Positions 37,077 through 45,614 of a stretch of DNA of 62,989 bases are shown piece by piece. Position 1 is the stretch's first letter; the number at the start of each line of letters is the position of its first letter. Made by a program: the position numbers and the translations under genes. Origin of the DNA: an uncultured Eudoraea sp. (lineage in GTDB: Bacteria; Bacteroidota; Bacteroidia; Flavobacteriales; Flavobacteriaceae); NCBI RefSeq assembly GCF_947260015.1, contig NZ_CAMYOM010000027.1:1-62989 (forward strand), written 5' to 3'. The notes under the pieces were generated by a model, which was given only the letters and a program-made list of their open reading frames with translations, made no database searches and had not been told where the DNA came from.

Positions 37077-38419
37077 AGAAGACATTAGGAATGTTGCTGG
37101 CAATAATAACTCTTGCGTCCTGCAATAAGAACGAAGAACCCATTGTTGTTACACCAAATGAACTGCATATGGCTATAAACAAGGTTACAGAGATTATGAT
37201 ACATGATATTTTTTCTCCCCCTGTTGCCAGTAGGATCTATGCCTATCCAAATATAGCCGCATATGAAATAATAGCGCTAAATGATGAACATTACCTCTCA
37301 TTGGAAGGTCAGGCGCACGAACTCACTGCGATTCCCAAACCAGACACATCAAAACCGGTAAATTATTCATTATCTGCTTTAATAGCACATATGGATGTAA
37401 GCAGCAGAGTAATATTTTCTGAGGATAAACTGGCTACGTTCAGGGATAGTCTATATACTGTCTGGGAATCTCAAAACGCACGAGAATTTAATGCCTCCAA
37501 AGAGTACGGACTGCAGGTTGCCGAGCATATTGCAGAATGGATGAATGGAGACAATTATAATCAAACACGGACAATGCCCAAGTTTACCGTAGATACTGAT
37601 GACCCTTCGAGATGGCAACCCACCCCTCCGGCATATATGGATGGAATAGAGCCTCATTGGAACAAAATACGCCCTTTTGTTATAGATTCTGCAAACCAAT
37701 TTATTCCCACTCCTCCCCCACCTTTTTCTATGGAAGAAGATTCAGAATTTTACAAAGAAGTAAAAGAAGTATATGACATTAGCATGGAAATCACTGAAAA
37801 GGGAGACACCTCCGAGGAAATTGCCATAGCACAGTTCTGGGATTGTAATCCATATGTTTCCGTGACACGTGGTCATTTGATGTTCGCAACAAAGAAAATT
37901 TCCCCGGGTGCCCACTGGATTGGTATAGTTAAAATTGCTGCCAAAAATACAAATAGTGATTTTAACAAAACAGTATACGCCTATACCAAAACATCCATGG
38001 CCATAGCCGATGCTTTTATTAGTTGTTGGGATGAAAAGTACAGAAGTAATCTTATCCGGCCTGAAACCCTGATCAACGAACATATTGACGAAAACTGGAA
38101 GCCGGTATTGCAAACCCCCCCATTTCCTGAGTACACCAGTGGGCATAGTGTAGTTTCCGGAGCAGCTGCAACGGCACTTACTGATATATTTGGTGACAAT
38201 TTTACCTTTGATGATGATACTGAAGTGCCTTTTGGATTGCCTGCCAGAAGTTTTAATTCATTTAATGAAGCCGCAGATGAGGCGGCTATTAGCAGAATGT
38301 ACGGCGGAATTCATTATAGAAAAGCCGTTGCGATTGGCGTAAAACAAGGAAGGGATTTAGGCAAGTTCATTTTGGAAAACCTTACAATGACCAGGAATCC
38401 CAATTTAGTTTCCAATTAG
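37073..38419 (+). CDS. Vanadium-dependent haloperoxidase/PAP2-superfamily lipoprotein
   Basis: A 448-residue lipoprotein (lipobox ITLASC, C17), so extracytoplasmic. The C-terminal half has the complete vanadate/phosphate-binding set: K322-x6-R329-P, T355-S-G-H358 and S-R408-x5-H414. These match Curvularia chloroperoxidase K353, R360, S402-G-H404, R490 and H496 in order and spacing; H414 would be the axial vanadium ligand and H358 the acid/base. The family either oxidises halides with hydrogen peroxide or acts as an acid phosphatase; sequence alone does not separate these. It overlaps the upstream UnbV gene by four bases (ATGA), so the three proteins are very likely made together. Confidence 0.85.
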   Translation: MKKTLGMLLAIITLASCNKNEEPIVVTPNELHMAINKVTEIMIHDIFSPPVASRIYAYPNIAAYEIIALNDEHYLSLEGQAHELTAIPKPDTSKPVNYSLSALIAHMDVSSRVIFSEDKLATFRDSLYTVWESQNAREFNASKEYGLQVAEHIAEWMNGDNYNQTRTMPKFTVDTDDPSRWQPTPPAYMDGIEPHWNKIRPFVIDSANQFIPTPPPPFSMEEDSEFYKEVKEVYDISMEITEKGDTSEEIAIAQFWDCNPYVSVTRGHLMFATKKISPGAHWIGIVKIAAKNTNSDFNKTVYAYTKTSMAIADAFISCWDEKYRSNLIRPETLINEHIDENWKPVLQTPPFPEYTSGHSVVSGAAATALTDIFGDNFTFDDDTEVPFGLPARSFNSFNEAADEAAISRMYGGIHYRKAVAIGVKQGRDLGKFILENLTMTRNPNLVSN

Positions 38420-38423
38420 TTAT

Positions 38424-39323
38424 ATGAAAAAGATCATTTTAGTTTTAGTGACACTGCTACTTGTGGGTCTTGTATGGTATTTGTTTATAAAGCCCTATGA
38501 TTACCTCGTAACTTTCAAAGCCAGGACGTTTCCAGGGACTATTAACCAATCTATTAAAATTTGGAGCTCTACTCTGAAAGATGCACAATTAGTGAAACAG
38601 GAAGGTCTAACTCACCTGGAACAAAATATAAAATTCAACGATTCTACTTATTTATATAAATGGGACATTATTCCGCTAACAGACTCTACTTCAAAGGTAA
38701 AAGTTTATGTAAAGGATCTTGATCATAGTTTTGGAAACAAAATTGCGATCCCTTTTTTTAATACCGATTTTGAAAAACGAACCATAAGTACAGTTAAGGA
38801 TTTTAATGAAAACCTAAATACACACATTGATAAGTTCAGGGTTAAGATTATTGGCCCGGGAGAATTAACTTCTACTTATTGTGCTTGTGTTAAAGTAAAG
38901 ACCACTCAATTAGTAAAAGCAAAGGGAATGATGAAATACTATCCCTTACTAAATAACATCTTTGCCAGTAACGGAATTGAATTAAGTGGAAGGCGATTTT
39001 TAGAAGTTACCAAATGGGACAGGGAAACAGACAGCATACAGTTTGATTTCTGTTATCCGATTATTAAAACGGACTCATTGCCCCAACATCCGGACATGAA
39101 GTACAAGGAATTCAATTCAAGGAAAGCACTTATGGCAATTTATAATGGTAATTATATAACTTCGGACAGGGCTTGGTATGCTCTTTTGGATTATGCCGAT
39201 AAAAATGATATTCAAGTTACAGGTCTGCCAGTAGAAGTTTTCCATAGCAACCCTAATATGGGAGGTGATGGACTTAATTGGAAAGCGGAAATCTATATGC
39301 CCTTAAAAAACAACAATGAGTAG
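38424..39323 (+). CDS. Membrane-anchored SRPBCC/GyrI-like effector-binding domain protein
   Basis: A 299-residue protein with one N-terminal membrane helix (residues 4-22) and the rest outside or periplasmic. Residues about 25-140 look like an SRPBCC-type ligand-binding fold (YDYLVTFKARTFPGTINQSI is the usual opening), and residues about 150-295 resemble the GyrI-like small-molecule-binding domain (CVKVKTTQL, then GNYITSDRAWYALLDYADKN, ending NWKAEIYMPL). No DNA-binding domain is present. It starts four bases after the haloperoxidase stop and overlaps the next gene by eight bases, so it belongs to the same operon. Ligand and role unknown. Confidence 0.65.
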   Translation: MKKIILVLVTLLLVGLVWYLFIKPYDYLVTFKARTFPGTINQSIKIWSSTLKDAQLVKQEGLTHLEQNIKFNDSTYLYKWDIIPLTDSTSKVKVYVKDLDHSFGNKIAIPFFNTDFEKRTISTVKDFNENLNTHIDKFRVKIIGPGELTSTYCACVKVKTTQLVKAKGMMKYYPLLNNIFASNGIELSGRRFLEVTKWDRETDSIQFDFCYPIIKTDSLPQHPDMKYKEFNSRKALMAIYNGNYITSDRAWYALLDYADKNDIQVTGLPVEVFHSNPNMGGDGLNWKAEIYMPLKNNNE

Positions 39324-40164
39324 GTATTTATACATTTTATTCACAAGCCTATTATTCAGTTGTTCCAACTATGGTCAGCTTACTTACATTACTAAACTCC
39401 CTAAAAAAATGGACGAAAATTCGGGAATGGTAGTAGGCCGGGATTCCACTGTTTGGATGATTAACGACAGTGGAGGTGCAGATAAAATATATCAAATAAA
39501 TTTTAAGGGAAAGTACGTCAAACAACTCGAAGTCAAAAATGCCAAAAACAAGGATTGGGAAGAACTGGCCCGTGATATTGATGGTAATGTTTATATAGCT
39601 GATACAGGAAATAATGCTAATAAAAGAAAAGACCTGGTTATATATAAAATACCCAATCCGGATAAGGAAAAAGGAGACAAGATTGAAGCAGAACGCATAG
39701 AATTCAACTTTCCTGAACAAAAAAAATTTCCCCCTAAAAAGAAAAATTTACACTTTGACACAGAGGCCATTTTCTACGCAAAAGACAGCCTTTATCTTAT
39801 CACAAAAAACAGGTCCCATCCTTTTAGTGGTGAGGCCATGATATACAGAATTCCCGCGAAAAAGGGGAAATATAAGGCCACTTACCTTGGAGAATTTATT
39901 CCCTGTACAGATTTTTCCACCTGTAAAATAACAGCGGCAGACATTTCCCCTGACGGTAAAACCATCGCCCTGTTAGGCTATGGCAAATTATGGCTTTTCA
40001 CTAATTTTGATCTTTCAAATTTCTTTAAAGGAGAGCTAAAAACAATTGATCTTGGTATTAGAACACAACTGGAATCTATTTCTTTCCTCAATAATAATAC
40101 CCTGTTGCTTTCCGATGAAGAACTGCATAAATCCGGAAGGAATCTTTATTCTTTTAGCTTTTAA
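39316..40164 (+). CDS. Predicted beta-propeller lipoprotein
   Basis: A 282-residue protein with a short lipoprotein signal (LLFSC, C16). Repeating strands such as MVVGRDSTVWMINDSGGADKIY, GNVYIADTGNNANKR, HFDTEAIFYAKDSLYLITKN and AADISPDGKTIALLGYG suggest a six- or seven-bladed propeller of the kind found in SdiA-regulated or esterase-like phytase-like lipoproteins. It overlaps the upstream gene by eight bases and is the last gene of the operon starting at 30464. No catalytic residues are recognisable. Binding of a peptide or glycan is a guess. Confidence 0.7.
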   Translation: MSRYLYILFTSLLFSCSNYGQLTYITKLPKKMDENSGMVVGRDSTVWMINDSGGADKIYQINFKGKYVKQLEVKNAKNKDWEELARDIDGNVYIADTGNNANKRKDLVIYKIPNPDKEKGDKIEAERIEFNFPEQKKFPPKKKNLHFDTEAIFYAKDSLYLITKNRSHPFSGEAMIYRIPAKKGKYKATYLGEFIPCTDFSTCKITAADISPDGKTIALLGYGKLWLFTNFDLSNFFKGELKTIDLGIRTQLESISFLNNNTLLLSDEELHKSGRNLYSFSF

Positions 40165-40256
40165 ATATCAAAACTAATTTTTGACTATAAATCATTGGTT
40201 TATTTGCGTTTTTATAAGTACCTTATTCTACTGTAAACACTAAAAAAGGCCTAACA

Positions 40257-40802
40257 ATGAAAACCTCACAATCACTTAAAATTTCAATCTTTACCTTTAT
40301 ACTTACCCTGATTATATCTTCAACTACATATGCTCAAGTTGGTTGGAATCCTGAATTAGAGAAAGAATGCACTGAGGCCATTGCTGAAATGAAAAAGGAA
40401 GCACCTAAACTTAAAACCTATTTTGCCGAGGCTTATGGCTATGCAATATTTCCAAAAATAACCAAAGCAGGCCTTGGAATAGGCGGTGCCGGAGGCAAAG
40501 GATTAGTGTACCGTGGAAATACCGCAACCGGTGAGTCTAAATTAGGACAGGCCTCTATTGGTCTACAAGCAGGTGGTCAGCAATTTAGCGAATTGATCTT
40601 TTTTGAAGATAAAGCTGCCTATGACCGTTTTACAGGCGGAAAATTTAAATTTGGCGCTCAGGCATCCGCAGTAGCTATTACGGAAGGTGGAGCGGCAGTT
40701 GCTCCCTACCAGGATGGCGTAGCTATTTTTACCCACGTAAAAGGTGGGCTAATGTATGAGGCATCCGTAGGCGGACAGAAATTTACTTTTGAACCTCATT
40801 AA
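40257..40802 (+). CDS. SYLF (Ysc84-like) domain protein, exported, copy 1
   Basis: A 181-residue protein with a Sec signal peptide (cut near TTYAQ-V). The rest is one SYLF/Ysc84 domain: AYGYAIFPKITKAGLGIGGAGGKGLVYR, then LGQASIGLQAGGQQFSELIFFED and GGLMYEASVGGQKF. SYLF domains bind lipids in eukaryotes; bacterial ones are exported and of unclear role, often stress- or envelope-related. A paralogue about 15 kb downstream (55925-56476) shares most of the glycine-rich core. The gene is 92 bases past the preceding operon and probably has its own promoter. Confidence 0.88.
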   Translation: MKTSQSLKISIFTFILTLIISSTTYAQVGWNPELEKECTEAIAEMKKEAPKLKTYFAEAYGYAIFPKITKAGLGIGGAGGKGLVYRGNTATGESKLGQASIGLQAGGQQFSELIFFEDKAAYDRFTGGKFKFGAQASAVAITEGGAAVAPYQDGVAIFTHVKGGLMYEASVGGQKFTFEPH

Positions 40803-41415
40803 TACTGTTAAATCTTCATTGTGATTTAATGCTATCTTGGTTATTGACAATGCAAATAATGTAACTATAAGACATTCGTCAATATAAATTATTAGCAATC
40901 GGACCTGTCTATATTTACATTTCAGAAAATGAGCTGTCCTTAGAATAGTTATGCTTAGTTAATTAACATAGCTGATTTTTGGGATATCTATAATTCTGAG
41001 AATTGGAAATCCCAAAGAAAGTACAAACGCCTATTATTGAATGATTTGGCATTAACGACGGAAATACCATCGTCCGTTATAGCACTGCAAAATAAATTAA
41101 ATGAGATATGGAATAGTTCAATGAAGGCTCAATATCAACCCAATAAAAACTGAATGCTTAGAGCCAAGGCGGGGTTATAGGTGATAGAAAATCTTTACTT
41201 CTTTCAGTTAACTGGATATTTTTACTTTAGGAAATAAAACAAGATCAGTTACTTTGCGTTATCCATTTATTCAATCCTTTTATATGTTTATTTTTGTAAT
41301 TGGCAAGTTTAAATTTATCCCCATAAATACGACTGGTAAAAATTATACGAGTATCTAACAAAATATATACTGATCATTATACACCTATTCAAAAATCATC
41401 TAAAACCAATTTTCT
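40803..41415. other. 613-base gap with a gene remnant and no intact gene
   Basis: Apart from the start-less reading frame at 40959-41153 listed separately, I see only AT-rich sequence. One near-match to the -7 element (TATTTTTG in the stretch about 120 bases before the next gene) has no partner -33 at correct spacing. No tRNA, inverted repeat with T-run or mobile-element end was recognised. Confidence 0.5.
40959..41153 (+). pseudogene. Start-less reading frame, probable gene-tail remnant
   Basis: Sixty-four codons are open between stops with protein-like composition (segments FWDIYNSENWKSQRKYKR, LALTTEIPSSVIALQ, LNEIWNSSMKAQY) and then a TGA. There is no ATG, GTG or TTG at a sensible position, and an in-frame TAG lies directly upstream. 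The Trp/Tyr-rich, charged composition is unlike random translation of AT-rich DNA. I do not recognise the family. Other damaged genes in the window make a remnant plausible, but chance is not excluded. Confidence 0.4.
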
Positions 41416-41826
41416 ATGACTCAAATTAAAATAGTTTTATGTATTACTTGTCTTCTTATGTTCTCTAATATAAAGGCTCAGGAGCTTAGTAAGGAAGAAA
41501 GAAAAGTTGAAATTTTTTCCTCAGAAGAAAAGGATAATCTTCAACTCTGGTTCCAGGATGAAGCTAAAAGAATGGATCTCAACGAGGAGGAAATGAGCCA
41601 ATACAGTAGTATTATTGTTTACTATGTAGCCAAGATCGCAAGGTTAGATGATAAGGATAAAGATTATTCGCCGGAGAGATTTAAAAAGGAATTAAACAGT
41701 TTGTTGGCCAAACAGGATGAGGAGTTAAAAGAATTACTCACTCCGGAACAATTTGAAATACATAAGGAAATTTATGGAGAATTTCTAAGGTCGGCCTATA
41801 GAAGATGGGGGATAAAAAATGATTAA
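41416..41826 (+). CDS. Small exported helical protein of unknown function
   Basis: A 136-residue protein with a Sec signal peptide (cut near NIKAQ-E, residue 22) and a highly charged, almost entirely helical mature part. The C-terminal LLTPEQFEIHKEIYGEF recalls the LTPEQ turn of Spy/CpxP-like and other small periplasmic helical proteins, but the similarity is too short to assign. The next gene, an outer-membrane barrel, starts 55 bases later, so they may be co-transcribed. Confidence 0.65.
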   Translation: MTQIKIVLCITCLLMFSNIKAQELSKEERKVEIFSSEEKDNLQLWFQDEAKRMDLNEEEMSQYSSIIVYYVAKIARLDDKDKDYSPERFKKELNSLLAKQDEELKELLTPEQFEIHKEIYGEFLRSAYRRWGIKND

Positions 41827-41881
41827 CAAGTACCGGGTAAAAATAAAGAAGTAAAATCATATTTAAGCTTACCAGTGACCT

Positions 41882-42811
41882 ATGGTGAATAAAAAACCAT
41901 TAACTCTTAAACGTATTTTATTATGCTGCGTTATGCTCTATCTGCAGCAAGGCTATACGCAGGATGTAGAACCCCGCAGGTGGTCGTCCATTCCTTTGGG
42001 TGTAAATGTTATAGCCGCAGGATATGCCTATACTTCCGGCGATGTCTTTTTTGATCCCGTCTTAGGAGCTGAAGATGTAATTTATACAGGTAATGGGTTT
42101 GTTGCCGGTTATATACGTCCCTTTAGATTGGGTAATAAATTGGCACGGGTAGACGTATTACTTCCTTTTTCTTTTTCCCGTTGGGAAGGTCTTTTGGATG
42201 GTGTCCCCGAGAGTGCTAACAGAACTGGTTTCGCAGATCCGAGAGTGAGATTATCCTTAAATTTAACAGGACCCCCACCCACAGGGCCTAAAGAATTACA
42301 AGAATACCTGACTGCCAACCCGGTTTTCACAACCTTTGGTGTTTCTCTGTCTGTATCCCTGCCTTTTGGTCAATACTCTGATGATCAATTATTAAATCTG
42401 GGGGGTAACCGTTTCGTTATAAGACCGCAGATAGGAATGGTTCATTATTGGGGTCCCTGGTCATATGAACTTACAAGCTCCCTGGTACTCTTTTCCAAGA
42501 ATAATGATTTTTTTAATGATGGTGAATTAAAACAAAGGGCACTTTTTGCCCTTCAGACCCATCTTATAAGGCAATTTGAGAAACGCTTTTGGGCTTCACT
42601 AAGTGCGGGGTACAACCAAGGAGCGTCTTCTGTAGTTAACCAGCAATTCAATGATGACCAAAGAGCTAACGTTGTTGGTGCGGCTTCCGTTGGAGCTAGT
42701 TTTGCAGGCAATCAAGGTCTTAAATTAGCATATGTTTATTCCAAAACCCTGAAAGATGTTGGTGCCACCACTAATACCGTGCTTTTAGCATGGTCTATTG
42801 TTTTTAAATAA
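41882..42811 (+). CDS. Outer-membrane beta-barrel, phenol-degradation MetA-like transporter family
   Basis: A 309-residue protein with a signal peptide (cut near QGYTQ-D) and alternating amphipathic strands ending NTVLLAWSIVFK. The opening RRWSSIPLGVNVIAAGYAYTSGDV and the middle ADPRVRLSLNLTGPP are characteristic of the family annotated as transporter or MetA-pathway of phenol degradation, presumed outer-membrane channels for hydrophobic compounds. Substrate is unknown. A short reading frame without a start lies 20 bases downstream. Confidence 0.78.
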   Translation: MVNKKPLTLKRILLCCVMLYLQQGYTQDVEPRRWSSIPLGVNVIAAGYAYTSGDVFFDPVLGAEDVIYTGNGFVAGYIRPFRLGNKLARVDVLLPFSFSRWEGLLDGVPESANRTGFADPRVRLSLNLTGPPPTGPKELQEYLTANPVFTTFGVSLSVSLPFGQYSDDQLLNLGGNRFVIRPQIGMVHYWGPWSYELTSSLVLFSKNNDFFNDGELKQRALFALQTHLIRQFEKRFWASLSAGYNQGASSVVNQQFNDDQRANVVGAASVGASFAGNQGLKLAYVYSKTLKDVGATTNTVLLAWSIVFK

Positions 42812-42831
42812 GACAAGGGCTGTTAATCTAG

Positions 42832-42963
42832 GTTAAAGATAAATCCCCACTTAAACCATCCATAATAAAAGTAGAGGATACTGCAATACCTCCTCATGCA
42901 CCTTGGGGACCTCCACCTACACAAATTCCACCTCAGGAAACAGCTAACATAAGGTCGCCCTGA
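42832..42963 (+). pseudogene. Start-less proline-rich reading frame, probable gene-tail remnant
   Basis: Forty-three codons between an in-frame TAG (42829) and TGA, with the protein-like ending VEDTAIPPHAPWGPPPTQI then PPQETANIRSP. Such a Pro/Trp-rich tail is very unlikely by chance in this AT-rich DNA, yet no start codon or upstream continuation exists. I do not recognise the parent family. The rest of 42964-43102 is AT-rich and shows nothing else. Confidence 0.45.
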
Positions 42964-43102
42964 ATTGTAATTCCGATTACATTCCTTAATCCAACTATGA
43001 TATGGATTTAAAAATTAATTTACTACATGCTCTAGGTATGTTTACTATAATTTAAGTAAATTGAAATTATTACTTCAAAACACCTGACTTATATTAAAAG
43101 CA

Positions 43103-43783
43103 ATGCAAAAATTCAAAGTATTTTCCAAACTATTCGTATTGCTATTCCTGGCTTTTAATGCTACACTGGTATTTTCTCAAAATACAGTTCCCTCAGACAC
43201 TGTAGACTCCATTTTAACGCCCTTTCGAAAAGGACGTTGGTTAACTTCTTTGTCGGGAAGCATTAGCAGCACAAGTAATGAATTAAAATCAACCAAAAAC
43301 AAAACAATCTCAAATGAATTTGGAATAAACCTGTCCACCGGGAAATTCTTTAAAGAAAGATGGCTATTTGGAGTAACTTTTCAGGCAGCCAGACAGGAAG
43401 CTAGAGGAGATTTTAAAATTGTTGGAGAAACTTTATATATAGGACCGCAAATTGCCAGGTATTTTTCTAAAACTAAAGATGGGTCATTATTTTTGAATGT
43501 TTCCCCGGGCTTTGTCCTTTATCGCAGTCTTGCCAGCATAAATGAAATTCCTGATTTCGGTGAAGAATCGGACGGAAATGGATTTGGTACTTTGGTTAGT
43601 TTGGGTTATTCCCATGTTATCCGTGATTTAATATCCTTAAATATTGGTTTTAATCTTCAATATGGCTGGATTGGCATAGATACTGTTGACATAAATGGTA
43701 TGATTGGCTCAGACAATATTACTATAAGTAACCTTTCATTTACTTTCGGATTTGGTGTAATTCTCGACGATTTCTTTTTTTGA
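43103..43783 (+). CDS. Outer-membrane beta-barrel protein of unknown function
   Basis: A 226-residue protein with a signal peptide (cut near LVFSQ-N) and a mature part of alternating strands with aromatic girdles (GRWLTSLSGSISSTSN, ERWLFGVTFQAARQEARG, GFGTLVSLGYSHVI), ending in ILDDFFF, a terminal aromatic typical of outer-membrane barrels. An eight-stranded OmpW/OmpX-like barrel is likely. Its stop overlaps the start of the following BamA-like gene by one base (TGATG), so the two are coupled. Confidence 0.72.
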   Translation: MQKFKVFSKLFVLLFLAFNATLVFSQNTVPSDTVDSILTPFRKGRWLTSLSGSISSTSNELKSTKNKTISNEFGINLSTGKFFKERWLFGVTFQAARQEARGDFKIVGETLYIGPQIARYFSKTKDGSLFLNVSPGFVLYRSLASINEIPDFGEESDGNGFGTLVSLGYSHVIRDLISLNIGFNLQYGWIGIDTVDINGMIGSDNITISNLSFTFGFGVILDDFFF

Positions 43784-44904
43784 TGAAAAAATATATTTTA
43801 TATACAATAGTTTTTACTTTCTTCATGTCTTCCGCTGTATTTGCTCAGGCTAAAAATGAAGATGGTTTTATTCAGTCAGATACCATAAGACAAGGTAAAA
43901 ATGTTCAGTTGGTCGCACTACCCATTATTTTTTATACTCCGGAAACAAAATTTGGATTTGGCGGGGGTGGCCAGCTATTTCTTCTTAATCAAACCAATGA
44001 ATACAATCAACGTTTGTCCAATATTTTTTTTAGTGCGATCTACACCTCGGAGGGTCAGTTTATTTTCGAGGCTACTCCTCAAATCTATCTGGGGAGTGGA
44101 AATTATTTTATTGATATGTTTTATACCTTTAGGATTTTCCCAAACTCATTTTGGGGAATTGGAGCTACAACTCCAGAGGATAATAAGGAATCCTATAACC
44201 AAACCACTAATAAATTTGATATTACACTTTTAAAAAGACTACCTCCGAATCTTAATTTTGGACTGTCCTTGAATTTTGCTAACTATAAGATTACAGAGGT
44301 CCTCGAAGGGGGTATTTTAGATTCCGGCGCTGTTCCCGGTAGCGACGGAGCAACAATAAGCGGAATGGGTGCCGTGTTTAATTTGGATTCCAGAGATGAT
44401 ATTGGTGCACCCCAGGCTGGTAATTATCTTAGTTTAGCAGCGCGATTTTCAAGTGAGCTCTTTGGGGCGACACATGCCTTTAATAAATTTATTTTAGATT
44501 TAAGAACGTATCAAAGAATAGCAAAAAAAAGTATTTTGGCTTTTCGTCTGTACGTAGAAAACAACTATGGTGACGTGCCATTTCAGGGTATGGCAAGCTA
44601 TGGGGGTAGCAAATATGCAAGGGGGTACTTTAACGGAAGGTTCATAGACAAGCATATGTATATTTTGCAGGCAGAATACAGATGGCGATTTAAAGAGCGA
44701 TGGACTTTAGCCGGTTTTGGGTTGTTTGGCAGTGTAAATGATGAAGCGGGTGACCTATTCAGTTTTAATAACTTAAAACCAAGTTTTGGAGGGGGAATAA
44801 GATTTAAACTGATTAAGGATAAGAGCACCTGGCTCAGGCTCGACTATGGAAAAGGGATAGATGGCCAAAGTGGTATTTACTTTGGTGTTAATGAAGCATT
44901 TTAA
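43783..44904 (+). CDS. BamA/TamA-family outer-membrane barrel (no POTRA domains)
   Basis: A protein of 373 residues with a signal peptide (cut near AVFAQ-A) and a 16-strand-type Omp85 barrel without visible POTRA domains. The barrel has the PQAGNYLSLAARFSSELFGA and MASYGGSKYARGYFNGRFIDK segments; the last resembles the loop 6 R-G-(F/Y) motif of Omp85 proteins. A TTG three bases upstream could be read as a start, but the ATG at 43783 overlapping the upstream stop is preferred. Standalone Omp85 barrels of this kind are frequent in flavobacteria and uncharacterised. Confidence 0.8.
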   Translation: MKKYILYTIVFTFFMSSAVFAQAKNEDGFIQSDTIRQGKNVQLVALPIIFYTPETKFGFGGGGQLFLLNQTNEYNQRLSNIFFSAIYTSEGQFIFEATPQIYLGSGNYFIDMFYTFRIFPNSFWGIGATTPEDNKESYNQTTNKFDITLLKRLPPNLNFGLSLNFANYKITEVLEGGILDSGAVPGSDGATISGMGAVFNLDSRDDIGAPQAGNYLSLAARFSSELFGATHAFNKFILDLRTYQRIAKKSILAFRLYVENNYGDVPFQGMASYGGSKYARGYFNGRFIDKHMYILQAEYRWRFKERWTLAGFGLFGSVNDEAGDLFSFNNLKPSFGGGIRFKLIKDKSTWLRLDYGKGIDGQSGIYFGVNEAF

Positions 44905-44936
44905 ATTGATCTGAGAGGTAAACGTTCTCCCGCTTC

Positions 44937-45614
44937 TCATTCCAACCTGTCACTGTGCCTGATATATTTTTCTACAACAACCGCAGTAACAATAACGAGA
45001 TAAAACTGCCCTAGCAATCCTATTATCACTGAAGCATTTCGAGCGAGTTGTGTTAAAGGCAAAATATCCCCATACCCTATAGTTAAAAGTGTGATGAAAC
45101 TGAAATAAATTAAATCATCCCTGTTCCCTTCAGAATTCAACTCCTGGCTTATCAAACCGGAAAAAGAATCCGGTTCTATAATCTCTACCGCCATACAAAT
45201 AAAAAAACCAACTAAACCTAAACAAATATAACCGCTCATCAGGCCCAAAATTACCCCTCTGTTTACTCTTTTACTTCTCCATACCTGAGTGATAATTACA
45301 TATGTTACAATGCTATAAAACGAGAATAATATAGCAAAATTCGTATAGGTCAATAGAATTTCATCTATAGCCAATATAGAAGATAGTACATAGAGGACAA
45401 TGGCCACAAAAAGAACGACTACAAAAAGATTTTTAATCCTGTTTTTTTTTGAAATCAACAGAATTCCCGCAAGTATATTGATGATAAAAAATAAAGGAAT
45501 AACATATGTAACGAACAATTTGGATGGTATAAAAAGAGTTCCAAATAATACAAATAATAGGCTTATCAGAAATAGTGTGAATCTATATGGGTATAAATGA
45601 TAAAACTTTTTCAT
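44937..45614 (-). CDS. Two-pore-segment ion channel, potassium-selective type
   Basis: A 225-residue membrane protein with about six hydrophobic helices; the last two flank a pore with selectivity filter TIGYGD (in FITLLTIGYGDILPL), the potassium-channel signature. No RCK or cyclic-nucleotide-binding domain is attached, so gating is unknown. Its ATG overlaps the stop of the RND permease gene by one base (TAATG), placing it at the end of the efflux operon. A functional link, such as membrane-potential adjustment during efflux, is conjecture. Confidence 0.85.
   Translation of the reverse strand: MKKFYHLYPYRFTLFLISLLFVLFGTLFIPSKLFVTYVIPLFFIINILAGILLISKKNRIKNLFVVVLFVAIVLYVLSSILAIDEILLTYTNFAILFSFYSIVTYVIITQVWRSKRVNRGVILGLMSGYICLGLVGFFICMAVEIIEPDSFSGLISQELNSEGNRDDLIYFSFITLLTIGYGDILPLTQLARNASVIIGLLGQFYLVIVTAVVVEKYIRHSDRLE

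Noticed and set aside
41277-41300. TATTTTTG as a promoter for the 136-residue exported protein
   Set aside because: No -33 TTG at the expected spacing and more than 100 bases from the start codon, in AT-rich DNA where such matches are common.
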